Shown piece by piece: positions 18,962 to 28,776 of a DNA stretch of 64,000 bases. The notes below the pieces were generated by a model that searched no databases, was not told the DNA's origin, and saw nothing but the letters and a program-made list of their open reading frames with translations. Source of the DNA: Alteromonas hispanica (GTDB taxonomy: Bacteria > Pseudomonadota > Gammaproteobacteria > Enterobacterales > Alteromonadaceae); assembly GCF_010500915.1 (NCBI RefSeq), contig NZ_JAAAWP010000010.1, forward strand, positions 62,001 through 126,000, written 5' to 3'. A program made the translations under genes and the position numbers. Every line of letters begins with the position of its first letter. Within the stretch, counting starts at the first letter, position 1.

Positions 18962-20302
18962 TTAACCCTCTTTCTCTATCGTGGCCAAACAGTCGCGTAA
19001 AATAGGAGCATAATTATATTTGCCAGGGCATACATAAGTACACAATGCCAAATCTTCTTCGTCCAACTCTAAGCAACCCAATGTCTGAGCACTGTCAGTA
19101 TCTCCAGAAATCAGGTCCCTAAGCAAAAGCGTAGGAATGATATCTAGGGGCATAACGCGTTCATAATTACCAATTGGAACCATAGAACGTTCAGAACCAT
19201 TGGTAGTTGTTGTCATATCAAATTTCTTGCTACCACCTAGGTGACCTAGGTATGCGCGTGTCACTGAGTGTTTATCTGACCCTGGAGTAATCCAGCCAAA
19301 TAATTTTTTCTCGTGACCTTCTTTTAATACTGATACTTGGGTGTGGAAACGACCTAAGAAGCCGTGAACACCTTGCGCCGTGGTGCCGTTAAGTACAGAA
19401 CCAGACACAACACGAATGTCGCCATCAGTCACTTCATTCGCCGTCAATTCTTCTAAATCTGCACCTACTGTGGTGCGAAGCAAACGGGGATTCTTAACTG
19501 CAGGACCTGCCAACGAGATAACGCGTTTGCTATCAAGTTCACCTGTAGTAAGCAGCGCACCCATTGCTATAACGTCTTGGTAATTGACGTGCCAAACTGT
19601 TTTGTTAAGACCAACTGCATCTAAGTAGTGGATGTGCGTGCCAGGAAGACCCGCAGGGTGAGGCCCACCAAACTCTTCAACGTCAACTGCAGCATCACCT
19701 GTTGCAACCGACGTACCAGGCGCCTTACAAACGTACGTTTTGCCACCGCTCAGTTGCGTTAGCGCTTTAAGACCATTTACGAAGTCTTCTTGACGCTCAG
19801 CAATGATAACAGCCGGATCGGCTGCTAACGGATTAGTATCCATTGCTGTAACGAAAATTGAGCTTGGTACAGAATCTAGCGCAGGAGATTTGCTAAATGG
19901 ACGCGTACGAAGCGCTGTCCACATGCCAGATTCTACGAGGATTGATTGGAGCTGCTCTCGTGAAGCACTTGAGATTTGGTCAGCTGTTAGCGTATCAAAT
20001 TTAACAGCATCGCTACCGTTAGCTTTAATCACTACAGACTGAAGTACCCGTTTTGCACCACGATTAACCTCTACCACTTCACCCGCTAACGGTGCAGTGA
20101 ATTTAACGCCTGGGTTCTTTTTATCTTCAAAAAGAACCTGACCTTTCTTCACTACATCGCCAACTTGGACGTGCATGGTAGGGCGCATACCCACATATTC
20201 TTCTCCCAGAATGGCAACGCGCGTTGCAGCAGATGCATCAGCAATCTCCTGCTTTGGCGCTCCCTCAATTGGGAGGTCGAGACCTTTCTTGATTTTAATC
20301 AT
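18962..20302 (-). CDS. nqrA: Na+-NQR subunit A
   Basis: A 446-residue soluble subunit. The start is taken at 20302, where the protein begins [16 protein letters not shown], the conserved NqrA N-terminus; the open frame extends 22 codons further upstream but that part resembles no Nqr[25 protein letters not shown] is the lipoyl/barrel-like segment common to NqrA and RnfC. It is the first gene of the six-gene operon and binds quinone on the cytoplasmic side. Confidence 0.96.
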   Translation of the reverse strand: MIKIKKGLDLPIEGAPKQEIADASAATRVAILGEEYVGMRPTMHVQVGDVVKKGQVLFEDKKNPGVKFTAPLAGEVVEVNRGAKRVLQSVVIKANGSDAVKFDTLTADQISSASREQLQSILVESGMWTALRTRPFSKSPALDSVPSSIFVTAMDTNPLAADPAVIIAERQEDFVNGLKALTQLSGGKTYVCKAPGTSVATGDAAVDVEEFGGPHPAGLPGTHIHYLDAVGLNKTVWHVNYQDVIAMGALLTTGELDSKRVISLAGPAVKNPRLLRTTVGADLEELTANEVTDGDIRVVSGSVLNGTTAQGVHGFLGRFHTQVSVLKEGHEKKLFGWITPGSDKHSVTRAYLGHLGGSKKFDMTTTTNGSERSMVPIGNYERVMPLDIIPTLLLRDLISGDTDSAQTLGCLELDEEDLALCTYVCPGKYNYAPILRDCLATIEKEG

Positions 20303-20733
20303 ATGTAATTGCACTACTCTAATAGAAATACCCTTTTGCATAACCGCAGTAATCCTGCCTGTCAGCATGCAAAAGCGTACTAGTAACAGGTGTTAAACAC
20401 CTTTTATTCTTGATTGACGGAACTTGCCGAACTTTTCACGACTTGCGAAAACGAAACCGTGGTGATTCATTCCTAATGCGGGCTTTTCACCCTGTCTTTC
20501 TTGGACAATCTCATCGGAAACCGTTGTTTTTACTATACTGATGCCGAATATGAGACTGTTGTTTTAGCGAGGATTAAAACGGCCCCCCACTTAATTTCGG
20601 GATTTTAGCATTAACCAACACGTTTGTGCCACGCAAATCACAGATAAAGGCAAAATTTTCGACAATTTAATGTAAACCAATGGTCTGTATCACCTATTTC
20701 CTGATTTATGCGATGTAAATGGCAGTAAAAAAC
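20303..20733 (-). promoter_or_regulatory. nqr operon upstream region
   Basis: These ~430 gene-free bases must contain the nqr promoter, but I could not find a convincing -35/-10 pair. A perfect dyad AGGTGTT-A-AACACCT lies at 20388-20402, about 90 bases before nqrA, and could be an operator. No small gene is evident. Confidence 0.4.
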
Positions 20734-20765
20734 ACTATAAAAAAGCCGCTTTCAGCAGCGGCTTA
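20734..20765 (-). terminator. Terminator of fabV
   Basis: On the minus strand AAGCCGCT-GCTG-AAAGCGGCTT is followed by TTTTTTAT, 30 bases past the fabV stop. Confidence 0.85.
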
Positions 20766-20793
20766 TCGCATAGTATAACGCATTAAAAGTAGA

Positions 20794-21972
20794 CTACCAT
20801 TCTACCTTTGGATCGACGTCTTTGTCATAATCGACCGATTCAATATCAAACCCGAATAACTTCAAAAACTCATGGTGGTAACCTTCATAATCACTTACCG
20901 CATGAAAATTTTCTTGTGTAACTTGGTCCCAAAGCGCCTTTATTTTCGCTTGAGTGGCATCATTGGTTTCTTTGCCATCCATGCGGTAGCGATTGGCCTC
21001 ATCCAGCGTTGGACTATCGCCAAACAAACACTGTGTAAATAATCCATGAATTTGCTCAATACATCCTTCGTGCGTGCCCTCTTCTTTCATTACCTTGTAT
21101 ATGAGTGAGATATAAAGAGGCATGACAGGTATTGCCGAACTCGCTTGTGTTACCAGCGCTTTTAACGAGCTTACATTCGCTTGAACAAACAAGTCGCTGT
21201 TTTTGCCAATAATGGCTGCAGCAGCTCTGTCTAAGTCTTCTTTGGCTTTTCCGATAGTGGCTTGCCCATAAATAGGCCAAGTCAATTCTTTGCCAATGTA
21301 GGTGTAAGCAGTGGTTTTACAGCCTTCTGATAACACATCTGCATCGCGCAGAAAATCCATCCAACGTTCCCAATCTTCACCGCCCATTACTTTAATAGTG
21401 TGCAAGATTTCTTCATCGTTAGCCGGCTCTAACGCAACTTCATGTACCTTGTCTTTGTCAGTATCGTAAGTTTTTGTTGTGTATGCCTGACCGACAGGCT
21501 TCAGTGTAGACTTGTACGTTACGCCAGTATCTGGGTCGGTTCTACGTGGCGATGCCAGGCTGTAAATTACCAAATCAACCTTGCCCATCCCTGCTTTAAT
21601 CTTTTCAATAGTTTGTTGCTTTATCTCGTCTGAAAAAGCGTCACCATTAATCGTATCTGCAAATAACCCTTTTGCTTCAGCCTTACGATGAAATGCGGCA
21701 GTGTTATACCAGCCCGCGGTTCCCGTTTTACGTTCAGTAGGCGCTTTTTCAAAGCACACACCTAAGGTTTTAGCGCCATAGCCAAAAGCGGATGTTATTC
21801 TAGACGCGAGGCCATAACCGGTTGAGCTACCAATAACGAGTACGTTTTTAGGCCCTTCTCCCAAATCGCCTTGGCCTTCCACGTAGGCAATTTGCTCTTC
21901 CACCGATGCCAAACACCCCTCTGGATGTGCATTTGTACAAATGAAGCCTCTCACTTTAGGCTTGATAACCAT
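20794..21972 (-). CDS. fabV: Trans-2-enoyl-ACP reductase FabV
   Basis: A 392-residue enzyme of the FabV/TER family. The nucleotide site VLVIGSSTGYGLASRI is near residue 45, and the catalytic Y-x8-K pair is Y235 and K244 (PIYGQATIGKAK). It reduces enoyl-ACP (or crotonyl-CoA) with NADH in fatty acid elongation. FabV is the triclosan-insensitive alternative to FabI, common in Vibrio, Pseudomonas and Alteromonas. Monocistronic, with its own terminator. Confidence 0.95.
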   Translation of the reverse strand: MVIKPKVRGFICTNAHPEGCLASVEEQIAYVEGQGDLGEGPKNVLVIGSSTGYGLASRITSAFGYGAKTLGVCFEKAPTERKTGTAGWYNTAAFHRKAEAKGLFADTINGDAFSDEIKQQTIEKIKAGMGKVDLVIYSLASPRRTDPDTGVTYKSTLKPVGQAYTTKTYDTDKDKVHEVALEPANDEEILHTIKVMGGEDWERWMDFLRDADVLSEGCKTTAYTYIGKELTWPIYGQATIGKAKEDLDRAAAAIIGKNSDLFVQANVSSLKALVTQASSAIPVMPLYISLIYKVMKEEGTHEGCIEQIHGLFTQCLFGDSPTLDEANRYRMDGKETNDATQAKIKALWDQVTQENFHAVSDYEGYHHEFLKLFGFDIESVDYDKDVDPKVEW

Positions 21973-22148
21973 AATAATTTTCCTTATTTAAGCGTGGCGC
22001 TATTGTAATGCTGTGACTGCGTTTAACAACTCGGAGCAGATGTATCTTGCATGTTTTCAAGCATAACGCATATTGGGGTTGGTTGAATACGGGGTTTTTA
22101 GTAAAGGAAAATGAGAGTGGAATTACTGGTTATAAACTCTAGGAATGA

Positions 22149-22174
22149 AAAAGCGCAACAAGATGCTGCGCTTA
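22149..22174 (-). terminator. Terminator of the FKBP gene
   Basis: On the minus strand AAGCGCA / TGCGCTT form a stem followed by TTTTTC, 24 bases past the fklB stop. Confidence 0.75.
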
Positions 22175-22197
22175 CTTTTGCAATTGATGGCGTTTAA

Positions 22198-22818
22198 TTA
22201 GCCAAGGATATCAAGAAGTTCAACATCAAAAATAAGTGTGCTGTAAGGAGCGATGGCTGCGCCCGCACCTTGCTCACCATAGGCAAGGTCGTGAGGAACG
22301 TATAAACGCCACTTTGAACCAACTTTCATCATTTGAAGTGCTTCAGTCCAACCTTTAATTACGCCACCTACTGGGAATTCCGCAGGTTGACCACGCTCAT
22401 AAGAGCTGTCAAATGTTGCACCGTCAATGAGTGTACCGTGGTAATGAACACGCACTGTACTTGCTGCAACTGGTGACTCACCTTCGCCCTCAGCAACAAC
22501 TTCGTATTGAAGACCAGACTCGGTAACGTTAACTTCATCGCGCTTGGCGTTGTCTTCAAGAAACTTAGTGCCTGCTTCTATTACAGCTTTGCTAGCTTCT
22601 TCTTTAGCCGCTTGCATACGGTTGTGTATTTCACCGAACGCATCGCGAAGTGTATCGTTGTCAACTTGAGGTGCAGAAGCCGCAAACGCATCTTTTAAGC
22701 CAGCAACAACTGCATCAATTGCTAAACCGTCAAAAGGGTTAGATTGTAGTTGTTGGCCCATTTGGTAACCAATGCCGTAACTCGCTTGGGTTTCTACTGT
22801 ATTGAAAGTATCAGTCAC
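22198..22818 (-). CDS. fklB: FKBP-type peptidyl-prolyl isomerase (FklB-like)
   Basis: A 206-residue protein with an N-terminal FKBP dimerisation domain (YGIGYQMGQQLQSNPFDGL, residues ~14-110) and a C-terminal FKBP catalytic domain (VRVHYHGTLIDGATFDSSYERG, VIKGWTEALQMMKVGSKW, LIFDVELLDI). The same length as E. coli FklB and without a signal peptide, so probably cytoplasmic. Catalyses proline isomerisation in protein folding. AGGAG lies 7-8 bases before the ATG. Divergent from ppc. Confidence 0.92.
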   Translation of the reverse strand: MTDTFNTVETQASYGIGYQMGQQLQSNPFDGLAIDAVVAGLKDAFAASAPQVDNDTLRDAFGEIHNRMQAAKEEASKAVIEAGTKFLEDNAKRDEVNVTESGLQYEVVAEGEGESPVAASTVRVHYHGTLIDGATFDSSYERGQPAEFPVGGVIKGWTEALQMMKVGSKWRLYVPHDLAYGEQGAGAAIAPYSTLIFDVELLDILG

Positions 22819-23019
22819 AATAACTCCTGAAATTAAATTACAAATGCAGTACGAATTTTAAACAACTCGCATACCGCGAGAATTTTTCTGCATTTTCCGG
22901 TGCGAGAGTGTACCACACCATAATTTATCTTGCCTTCAGCATTGTTAATAAGGCTGTAAAAGTATCAAAATGTTGTAAATTATAACCGAAAGAGGTTAGA
23001 CAAGTTGCAAAGGACGCAG

Positions 23020-23046
23020 TATGGTTAGAACCATATATTTAGGAGG
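23020..23046 (+). promoter_or_regulatory. ppc leader: hairpin directly before a perfect Shine-Dalgarno
   Basis: TATGGTT-AG-AACCATA (23020-23035) is a perfect 7-bp hairpin; AGGAGG follows at 23041-23046, 5 bases before the ppc ATG. The hairpin does not itself hide the ribosome site but may stabilise the mRNA 5' region. Confidence 0.5.
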
Positions 23047-23051
23047 ATAGC

Positions 23052-25673
23052 ATGCAAACTCATCACGATGCTGAACTAAAAGATACCGTTCGATATCTTG
23101 GAAAGACACTTGGCGAAACTATTAAAAATCAGTTGGGTCAAGAATGGCTTGATCGTATTGAAAAAATACGAATCGACGGCAGAGCCTCGTATCAAGGCGA
23201 CGGAAAATGTAGCGAAGAACTGAAAGAAACTTTCAAAACCATGACCGATGACGATTTACTTACCGTCGGCCGTGCCTTCGCGCAATTTTTGAATTTAGGC
23301 AACATTGCTGAGCAAGAATACAACGCAGCAATGAATGTTGATGCGTCGATGGACGCTCTTTTTGAGCACCTTGATAAAGCTGAGCTCACCACTGAAAAAG
23401 TGCAAGAAGCTGTAGGCAAACTCAATATCGATCTTGTTTTAACTGCTCACCCTACTGAAGTCACTCGAAGAACCCTGATACATAAGCATAAAGAATTAGC
23501 TGATTGCCTACAGGCCGTTCACCAAGAATCACTCAACGATGTCGATCGCGCTAAAGTAGAAACTCGTATCGCCGATTTGATTGCACAAGCCTGGCATACC
23601 GAAGAAATTCGCTCGGTACGCCCAACACCTGTAGACGAAGCTCGCTGGGGCTTCTCGGTTATCGAAAATTCACTATGGGAAGCGGTGCCAGACTTCCTTC
23701 GCGAGTTAAGCGATCGTCTTACTAAAGATTACAATGTTGCGTTACCACTTGACGCTTCTCCAGTTCAGTTCAGTTCTTGGATGGGTGGAGACCGCGATGG
23801 TAACCCATTCGTTACTTCAAAAGTCACTGAGCAGGTATTGTTGTTAGCGAGAAAGCGAGCAGCAAAATTATTTGCTATCGATTTAGACCGCTTACAGGTT
23901 GAGCTGTCAATGTACGACTGTAACGATGAGCTTCGCGCAAAAGTGGGCGATGCTAACGAGCCATATCGTGCGCTGCTTCGTCCATTGGTATCTCGCTTTA
24001 TTAAAACACGCGATGGTATTGATGACTATTTAGCTGGTAAAAACCCAGATATTTCAGAGTGGGTAGAAAGCGATGACGAGTTAATTGACGTACTGATGCT
24101 TTGTCACCAGTCATTGATTGACTGTGGCATGCAAGTAGTGGCTAACGGCTTATTACTAGATACCATTCGCCGTGCTCGTGTATTTGGTATCCATTTGCTG
24201 CGCCTTGACGTTCGCCAAGACTCCGAACGTCATTCAGACGTATTTAGTGAGCTAACTCGCTATCTTGGATTAGGCGACTATGCCCAGTGGAGTGAAGCCG
24301 ATAAACAAGCTTTCTTATTGAGAGAACTTGGCTCGAAACGCCCGCTATTCCCAGCACAGTGGGATGCATCTGACGACGTTAAAGAAGTACTTGAAACCTG
24401 TAAAGTTATTGCTAATCACAGTAAGCATGGTTTTGGTATTTATATTATCTCAATGGCGAGCGAGCCGTCTGACGTGCTTGCCGTGCAATTACTACTTCAA
24501 GAAAGCGGCGTAAGCTGGCCAATGCCAGTGGCTCCACTATTTGAAACATTAGACGACTTAAATAATTCACCTGATGTAATGCGCAAACTACTGTCTATTG
24601 ACTGGTATCGCGGATACGTGAAGGGTCGTCAGTTTGTGATGATTGGTTACTCTGATTCGGCAAAGGACGCCGGAGCACTCGCCGCGGGATGGGCACAGTA
24701 TCAGTCTCAAGAAGCGCTTGTTGCTATTGCTGAAGAATTTGATGTATCGCTTACGCTATTCCACGGTCGTGGCGGCACTATCGGTCGAGGTGGCTTGCCG
24801 GCTCACGCCGCTATTTACTCGCAGCCTCCTGGTTCACTTGAAGGCGGTTTCCGCGTAACGGAGCAAGGCGAAACCATTCGCTATAAGTTCGGCATGCCAA
24901 CTCTTGCTAAGCGCAGCTTAGGTATTTACGCCAGCGCTATTATAGAAGCCATGTTGTTCCCGCCTCCAGCACCAAAAGAAGAATGGCGCGAGCTTATCAC
25001 TACTATGGCAGGTCAGGGCCGCGACAACTATCGCGCCACTGTACGTCACGATGAAGAATTTGTTCCTTACTTTCGCGTTGCAACGCCAGAGCAAGAGCTT
25101 GGCAAGCTGCCGCTTGGTAGCCGCCCTGCGAAGCGTAAACCTCAGGGCGGTATTGAGAGCTTACGTGCTATTCCGTGGATATTTGCATGGGCGCAAACTC
25201 GCTTGGTATTGCCAAGTTGGTTAGGCGTTATGCGTGCAATCGATAGCGTAAAAACACCTGAGAATGAAAAAGTCGTCAACGAAATGTTCAGTGAGTGGCC
25301 ATTTTACCGTTCACGCCTATCAATGTTAGATATGGTGTTCCACAAAGCCGACCCTCGCATTAGTGAGGCGTATGACGAGCGCCTAGTGCCAAAAGAGCTT
25401 AAACACTTCGGTGAAGCCCTACGTACTGAGCTAAAAGAAAGCATTTCTTCTTTACTCTCAATCACTGGCGAAAAAGACATTATGGCTAATGACCCTCAAG
25501 GCAAAGAGTCGATGGAAATTCGTGCAGCGTACTTGCAGCCTCTTCACTATCTGCAAATTGAATTGCTTGACCGCATTAGAAAAGCAGGTGACGAGTCGCA
25601 AAATACCAGCTTAGAACGCGCCATGATGGTGACGATTGCAGGTATTGCTATTGGTATGCGTAATACTGGTTAA
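23052..25673 (+). CDS. ppc: Phosphoenolpyruvate carboxylase
   Basis: An 873-residue enzyme, close to the usual bacterial length. Diagnostic segments are VLTAHPTEVTRRT (catalytic histidine, ~residue 137), SSWMGGDRDGNPFVT, GYSDSAKDAG, LFHGRGGTIGRGG and the closing IAIGMRNTG carboxy terminus. It carboxylates PEP to oxaloacetate, replenishing the TCA cycle, in line with mdh encoded next on the opposite strand. Start chosen at 23052 because a perfect AGGAGG lies 5 bases upstream. Confidence 0.98.
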   Translation: MQTHHDAELKDTVRYLGKTLGETIKNQLGQEWLDRIEKIRIDGRASYQGDGKCSEELKETFKTMTDDDLLTVGRAFAQFLNLGNIAEQEYNAAMNVDASMDALFEHLDKAELTTEKVQEAVGKLNIDLVLTAHPTEVTRRTLIHKHKELADCLQAVHQESLNDVDRAKVETRIADLIAQAWHTEEIRSVRPTPVDEARWGFSVIENSLWEAVPDFLRELSDRLTKDYNVALPLDASPVQFSSWMGGDRDGNPFVTSKVTEQVLLLARKRAAKLFAIDLDRLQVELSMYDCNDELRAKVGDANEPYRALLRPLVSRFIKTRDGIDDYLAGKNPDISEWVESDDELIDVLMLCHQSLIDCGMQVVANGLLLDTIRRARVFGIHLLRLDVRQDSERHSDVFSELTRYLGLGDYAQWSEADKQAFLLRELGSKRPLFPAQWDASDDVKEVLETCKVIANHSKHGFGIYIISMASEPSDVLAVQLLLQESGVSWPMPVAPLFETLDDLNNSPDVMRKLLSIDWYRGYVKGRQFVMIGYSDSAKDAGALAAGWAQYQSQEALVAIAEEFDVSLTLFHGRGGTIGRGGLPAHAAIYSQPPGSLEGGFRVTEQGETIRYKFGMPTLAKRSLGIYASAIIEAMLFPPPAPKEEWRELITTMAGQGRDNYRATVRHDEEFVPYFRVATPEQELGKLPLGSRPAKRKPQGGIESLRAIPWIFAWAQTRLVLPSWLGVMRAIDSVKTPENEKVVNEMFSEWPFYRSRLSMLDMVFHKADPRISEAYDERLVPKELKHFGEALRTELKESISSLLSITGEKDIMANDPQGKESMEIRAAYLQPLHYLQIELLDRIRKAGDESQNTSLERAMMVTIAGIAIGMRNTG

Positions 25674-25699
25674 TAAGTTATTTTAAGAAAGCACATCAA

Positions 25700-25727
25700 A
25701 ACCCGCGTTTAACGCGGGTTTTTTTAT
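25700..25727 (+). terminator. ppc terminator
   Basis: ACCCGCG / CGCGGGT hairpin followed by TTTTTTT, 27 bases past the ppc stop. Confidence 0.9.
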
Positions 25728-25860
25728 ACCTCATTTTTCCCGCTTGCTCTATGTCTCTAACCTCCTATTAAATTGATAAGCGTTAAGTCTTATTTTTTAT
25801 TCGCAGTGAATCGATGCTATGCGGGGAATGCTTAAACTGGGAGGCTTGTGATTAGCAGGC

Positions 25861-26056
25861 TTTTACTCTTTCAAGAGCCCGCGCCTGGATGCGGTGGCGA
25901 AGCCTACAAGATGTAACAAAAAGGCTGGATACGTAAGGTCGTAACAGACTGTCTGCAGCAGGGATGCTGCAGCCAAGCCTCCATGGATGGAATCTCGGCG
26001 TGTCTGTGTAGGCCTTACGTATCCAGCCTTTATTCGGCGGATGCAGCGCATCCACC
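25861..26056. repeat. Large imperfect palindromic intergenic element (ERIC/MITE-like)
   Basis: Two 19-bp arms, AAAGGCTGGATACGTAAGG at 25920-25938 and its exact reverse complement at 26013-26031, enclose 74 bases. Inside is a second hairpin, CTGCAGCA-GGGA-TGCTGCAG (25953-25972), plus ACAGAC/GTCTGT (25944-25949 and 26002-26007). A GGATGC-AGC-GCATCC hairpin follows at 26039-26053. Motifs such as GGATG..GCAG and CGGCGTGTCTG resemble intergenic palindromes repeated in many gammaproteobacteria. It fills the convergent ppc/mdh gap and is not coding: the open frames across it are artefacts of the symmetry. Confidence 0.8.
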
Positions 26057-26066
26057 AACAGCCTAA

Positions 26067-27005
26067 TTAGCCGTTTACGAAGTCTACGCCTAGCTTGATG
26101 TCGCCACGTAGGCCTTCAAGCATGTCGTTTTTCGCTTTTTCTTCAAATGCGCTTAGCTCGCCGTATGGCAAGATTTCTTCAACACCGTTTGCACTTAAGC
26201 GAACTGGGTGAGCGAAGAATGCTGCGTCGTCGCTGTCGTCAGTTTGTACATAAGTGTACTCAACAACGTTCTCGCCTTGCATTGCTGCAACTAGAGATAA
26301 GCAGAAACGTGCTGCTGCTTGACCCATAGAAAGGGTTGCAGAACCGCCGCCCGCTTTCGCTTCAACAACTTCAGTACCCGCATTTTGGATACGAGTCGTT
26401 AGGCTAGCCACTTCTTCGTCTGTAAACTCAACACCTTCAACTTGTGAAAGAAGAGGTAGAATAGTTGTACCAGAGTGACCACCAATTACCGGCACGTGCA
26501 CAGAAGATACGTCTACACCTTTAAGCTCAGCAACAAAAGTTTCAGCGCGGATTACGTCTAGCGTAGTTACACCGAAAAGTTTGTTTTTGTTGTAAACGCC
26601 TTTTGCTTTAAGCGTTTCAGCTGCGATAGCAACTGTAGTATTAACTGGGTTGGTGATGATTCCAACACACGCGTCTGGACAGTTATCAGCAACACCTTCA
26701 ATAAGGTTTTTAACGATTCCAGCGTTGATGTTGAATAGATCAGAACGATCCATACCCGGCTTACGCGGCATACCAGCTGGAATAAGAACAACGTCTGATC
26801 CAGTTAGTGCACCAGCTAGGTCATCTTTACCGTGACCGGTTACTTTAACCGCAGTGGGGATGTGGCTTAAATCAACTGCAACACCAGGAACAACTGGCGC
26901 AACGTCATAAAGCGCTAAATCTGAACCTGCTGGCAATTGTGTTTTTAACAACAACGACAGCGCTTGACCGATACCACCTGCAGCACCTAACACGGCTACT
27001 TTCAT
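26067..27005 (-). CDS. mdh: Malate dehydrogenase
   Basis: A 312-residue NAD-dependent enzyme of the E. coli Mdh type. The N-terminal Rossmann motif is [20 protein letters not shown]; the catalytic aspartate/histidine pair is in [13 protein letters not shown] and [14 protein letters not shown] (H177 region), and the substrate arginines are in [11 protein letters not shown]. Interconverts malate and oxaloacetate in the TCA cycle. Divergent from argR, as in many gammaproteobacteria. AGGAGA lies upstream of the ATG. Confidence 0.97.
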   Translation of the reverse strand: MKVAVLGAAGGIGQALSLLLKTQLPAGSDLALYDVAPVVPGVAVDLSHIPTAVKVTGHGKDDLAGALTGSDVVLIPAGMPRKPGMDRSDLFNINAGIVKNLIEGVADNCPDACVGIITNPVNTTVAIAAETLKAKGVYNKNKLFGVTTLDVIRAETFVAELKGVDVSSVHVPVIGGHSGTTILPLLSQVEGVEFTDEEVASLTTRIQNAGTEVVEAKAGGGSATLSMGQAAARFCLSLVAAMQGENVVEYTYVQTDDSDDAAFFAHPVRLSANGVEEILPYGELSAFEEKAKNDMLEGLRGDIKLGVDFVNG

Positions 27006-27265
27006 ACCATTTCTCCTATGGGATTACTCACGTATTTAAACGGAACGTCACACTAATGCAACGCGGGGGAAAACTCAATCACCGGATCGTCTTATTGACG
27101 CCATAAACAGCGATTTTTTGTCAATATTCATTATCATGGATGATTATGCAAACAAATTGCCTAAAGTCCACCTGTGGGGCACAATATGCGAATAAAAACT
27201 GAATTCAGTTGTTTTGGCCATACCCTACTGGTTAAAACAACTAATGAGACAAAAAAGAGCGCTTA

Positions 27266-27730
27266 ATGGCTAACACAAAACAAGAACAACTGATTAAAGC
27301 TTTCAAAGAAATACTTAAAGCTGAGAGCTACGGTTCACAAGGTGAAATAGTAGATGCCTTAAAGGCGCAAAACTTCGACAATATTAGTCAGTCGAAAATA
27401 TCAAGAATGCTCAGTAAGTTTGGCGCTGTACGCACCCGTAACGCTCGTGGAGACATGGTTTACTGCCTACCACCAGAGCTTGGAATGCCCACTGCCAAAA
27501 GCCCGTTAAAACAGCTTGTGCTTGATGTAGTACACAACAATGTAATGGTCATTATTAGAACCAGCCCAGGCGCAGCACAACTTATTGCCAGGCTACTTGA
27601 CTCGTTGAGTAAAAAAGATGGCGTACTGGGCACCATTGCTGGTGACGATACTATCTTTATCGCGCCTGCGGATGTTCAAAAAATAGAAGAGCTTCGTTTG
27701 CGTGTTGAAGACCTGTTCGACAACGTTTAA
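27266..27730 (+). CDS. argR: Arginine repressor ArgR
   Basis: A 154-residue protein with the N-terminal winged HTH ([45 protein letters not shown]) and a C-terminal hexamerisation/arginine-binding domain ([35 protein letters not shown]). It represses arginine biosynthesis genes with L-arginine as co-repressor. In the mdh/argR gap there is a perfect palindrome AACTGAATTCAGTT at 27197-27210, which might be an autoregulatory site, although it is not a canonical ARG box. Confidence 0.96.
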   Translation: MANTKQEQLIKAFKEILKAESYGSQGEIVDALKAQNFDNISQSKISRMLSKFGAVRTRNARGDMVYCLPPELGMPTAKSPLKQLVLDVVHNNVMVIIRTSPGAAQLIARLLDSLSKKDGVLGTIAGDDTIFIAPADVQKIEELRLRVEDLFDNV

Positions 27731-27743
27731 AGAGTCTCAATAC

Positions 27744-27806
27744 AAAAAAGCCGCTTGCTAAATAAGTTTCTCGATAAGAGAAAACATATTTAACAGCGGC
27801 TTTTTC
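27744..27806 (+). terminator. argR terminator
   Basis: AAAAAGCCGCT and AGCGGCTTTTT, extended by TAAATA/TATTTA, form a long hairpin followed by T-rich sequence 14 bases after the argR stop. A/T runs on both sides make it usable in either direction. Confidence 0.85.
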
Positions 27807-27946
27807 TATTTTAACTTTTTCTATTAAAGCGTTTTCATTAGCATAGACGCTGTTCAATGGTTTTTCGCTTTAGAAAGTCTTTAATCAAAAACTTTCAACG
27901 CGAGTGAACCAAAGTTCGCAGCGCTATACTTGCTCATGAAACTTGC

Positions 27947-28630
27947 TTATGAAATTAACTTTATCAAAGCGTCTGCTGCAGGGCGAGATGACGGTGGATT
28001 TTGCCCTGTTACAAGTAGTCCATCAGTACATACTTTTACTGCAAAATCGTCGGCGCTTTCAAACTTTCCGCCCTTGCTTTTCAACTCGTCTTCTACAAGA
28101 TAAGGCACCACATCGGTTAACTGCATGGCCGCCTCTTCGCTATTTGAAAAGCCAGTTACAGCTTTTCCGTCAACTAAAAAACTGCCGTCAGGGTTCTTAA
28201 CGTCTTTTAGCACAATAGGCGCATGACACACCGCACCTACTGGCTTATTCGCTGCAATGGTATCTTCGATGAGTTTGATAGAATATGCATTGTCAGATAG
28301 GTCCCAAAGGGGACCGTGACCACCCGGATAAAACACCGCATCAAATTCTTCTGCACGCACATCTTCGAGTTGGATAGTAGAGGCAACGGCGCTTCGTGCC
28401 ACGTCATCTTTAGTATAACGTATGGCATCGTCGGTCATGGCATCGTCGGAGAGGCTATTGGGGTCGATAGGTACCTGCCCCCCCATGGGAGACGCTAATG
28501 TAATAGAATAACCAGCGTCTTTAAATGCGTAATAAGGGGAAGCAAACTCCTCCAACCACATTCCCGTTTTATTGCCTGTATCACCCATAATTTCGTGTGA
28601 TGTCATTACCATAAGAATAGACTTTGACAT
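27947..28630 (-). CDS. DJ-1/PfpI family type 1 glutamine amidotransferase-like protein
   Basis: A 227-residue protein of the HchA/Hsp31-like branch. It has the N-terminal MVMTSHEIMGDTGNKTGMWLEEFASPYYAF signature reduced here to its key residues T22-G23 and E27/E28, AVFYPGGHGPLWDL as oxyanion region, and nucleophile Cys135 in VGAVCHAPIVL. Family members are chaperones, glyoxalase III or deglycase-type enzymes protecting from carbonyl stress. Which activity applies cannot be told. Single gene upstream of the TonB receptor's terminator. Confidence 0.88.
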   Translation of the reverse strand: MSKSILMVMTSHEIMGDTGNKTGMWLEEFASPYYAFKDAGYSITLASPMGGQVPIDPNSLSDDAMTDDAIRYTKDDVARSAVASTIQLEDVRAEEFDAVFYPGGHGPLWDLSDNAYSIKLIEDTIAANKPVGAVCHAPIVLKDVKNPDGSFLVDGKAVTGFSNSEEAAMQLTDVVPYLVEDELKSKGGKFESADDFAVKVCTDGLLVTGQNPPSSRPAADALIKLIS

Positions 28631-28700
28631 TTGACCTCCTTGCGTTGGTTTTCAGAATAAACTTATCAGTTCTTTCGTCCACACCTCACGATTAGATCAA

Positions 28701-28737
28701 AAAAAATGCCACACCCCATAAAGGGGAGTGGCATTTC
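28701..28737 (-). terminator. Terminator of the TonB receptor gene
   Basis: On the minus strand AAATGCCAC..CCCC-TTTAT-GGGG..GTGGCATTT with one internal mismatch is followed by eight T, about 40 bases after the stop. Confidence 0.9.
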
Positions 28738-28776
28738 ACACTACAAAGATTTTATATGGTTTTTAAACTATCACTA

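Noticed and set aside
20303-20368. N-terminal extension of NqrA (22 extra residues)
   Set aside because: The conserved NqrA start [16 protein letters not shown] begins at 20302 and the extension resembles no NqrA.
25852-26058. Two overlapping small minus-strand open frames between ppc and mdh
   Set aside because: They cross a nested palindromic element, have no ribosome site and resemble no protein family.
27121-27210. ARG boxes for ArgR autoregulation
   Set aside because: ATTCA and GAAT half-sites are present, but no pair has the required spacing with fewer than three mismatches. Only the plain palindrome AACTGAATTCAGTT is certain.
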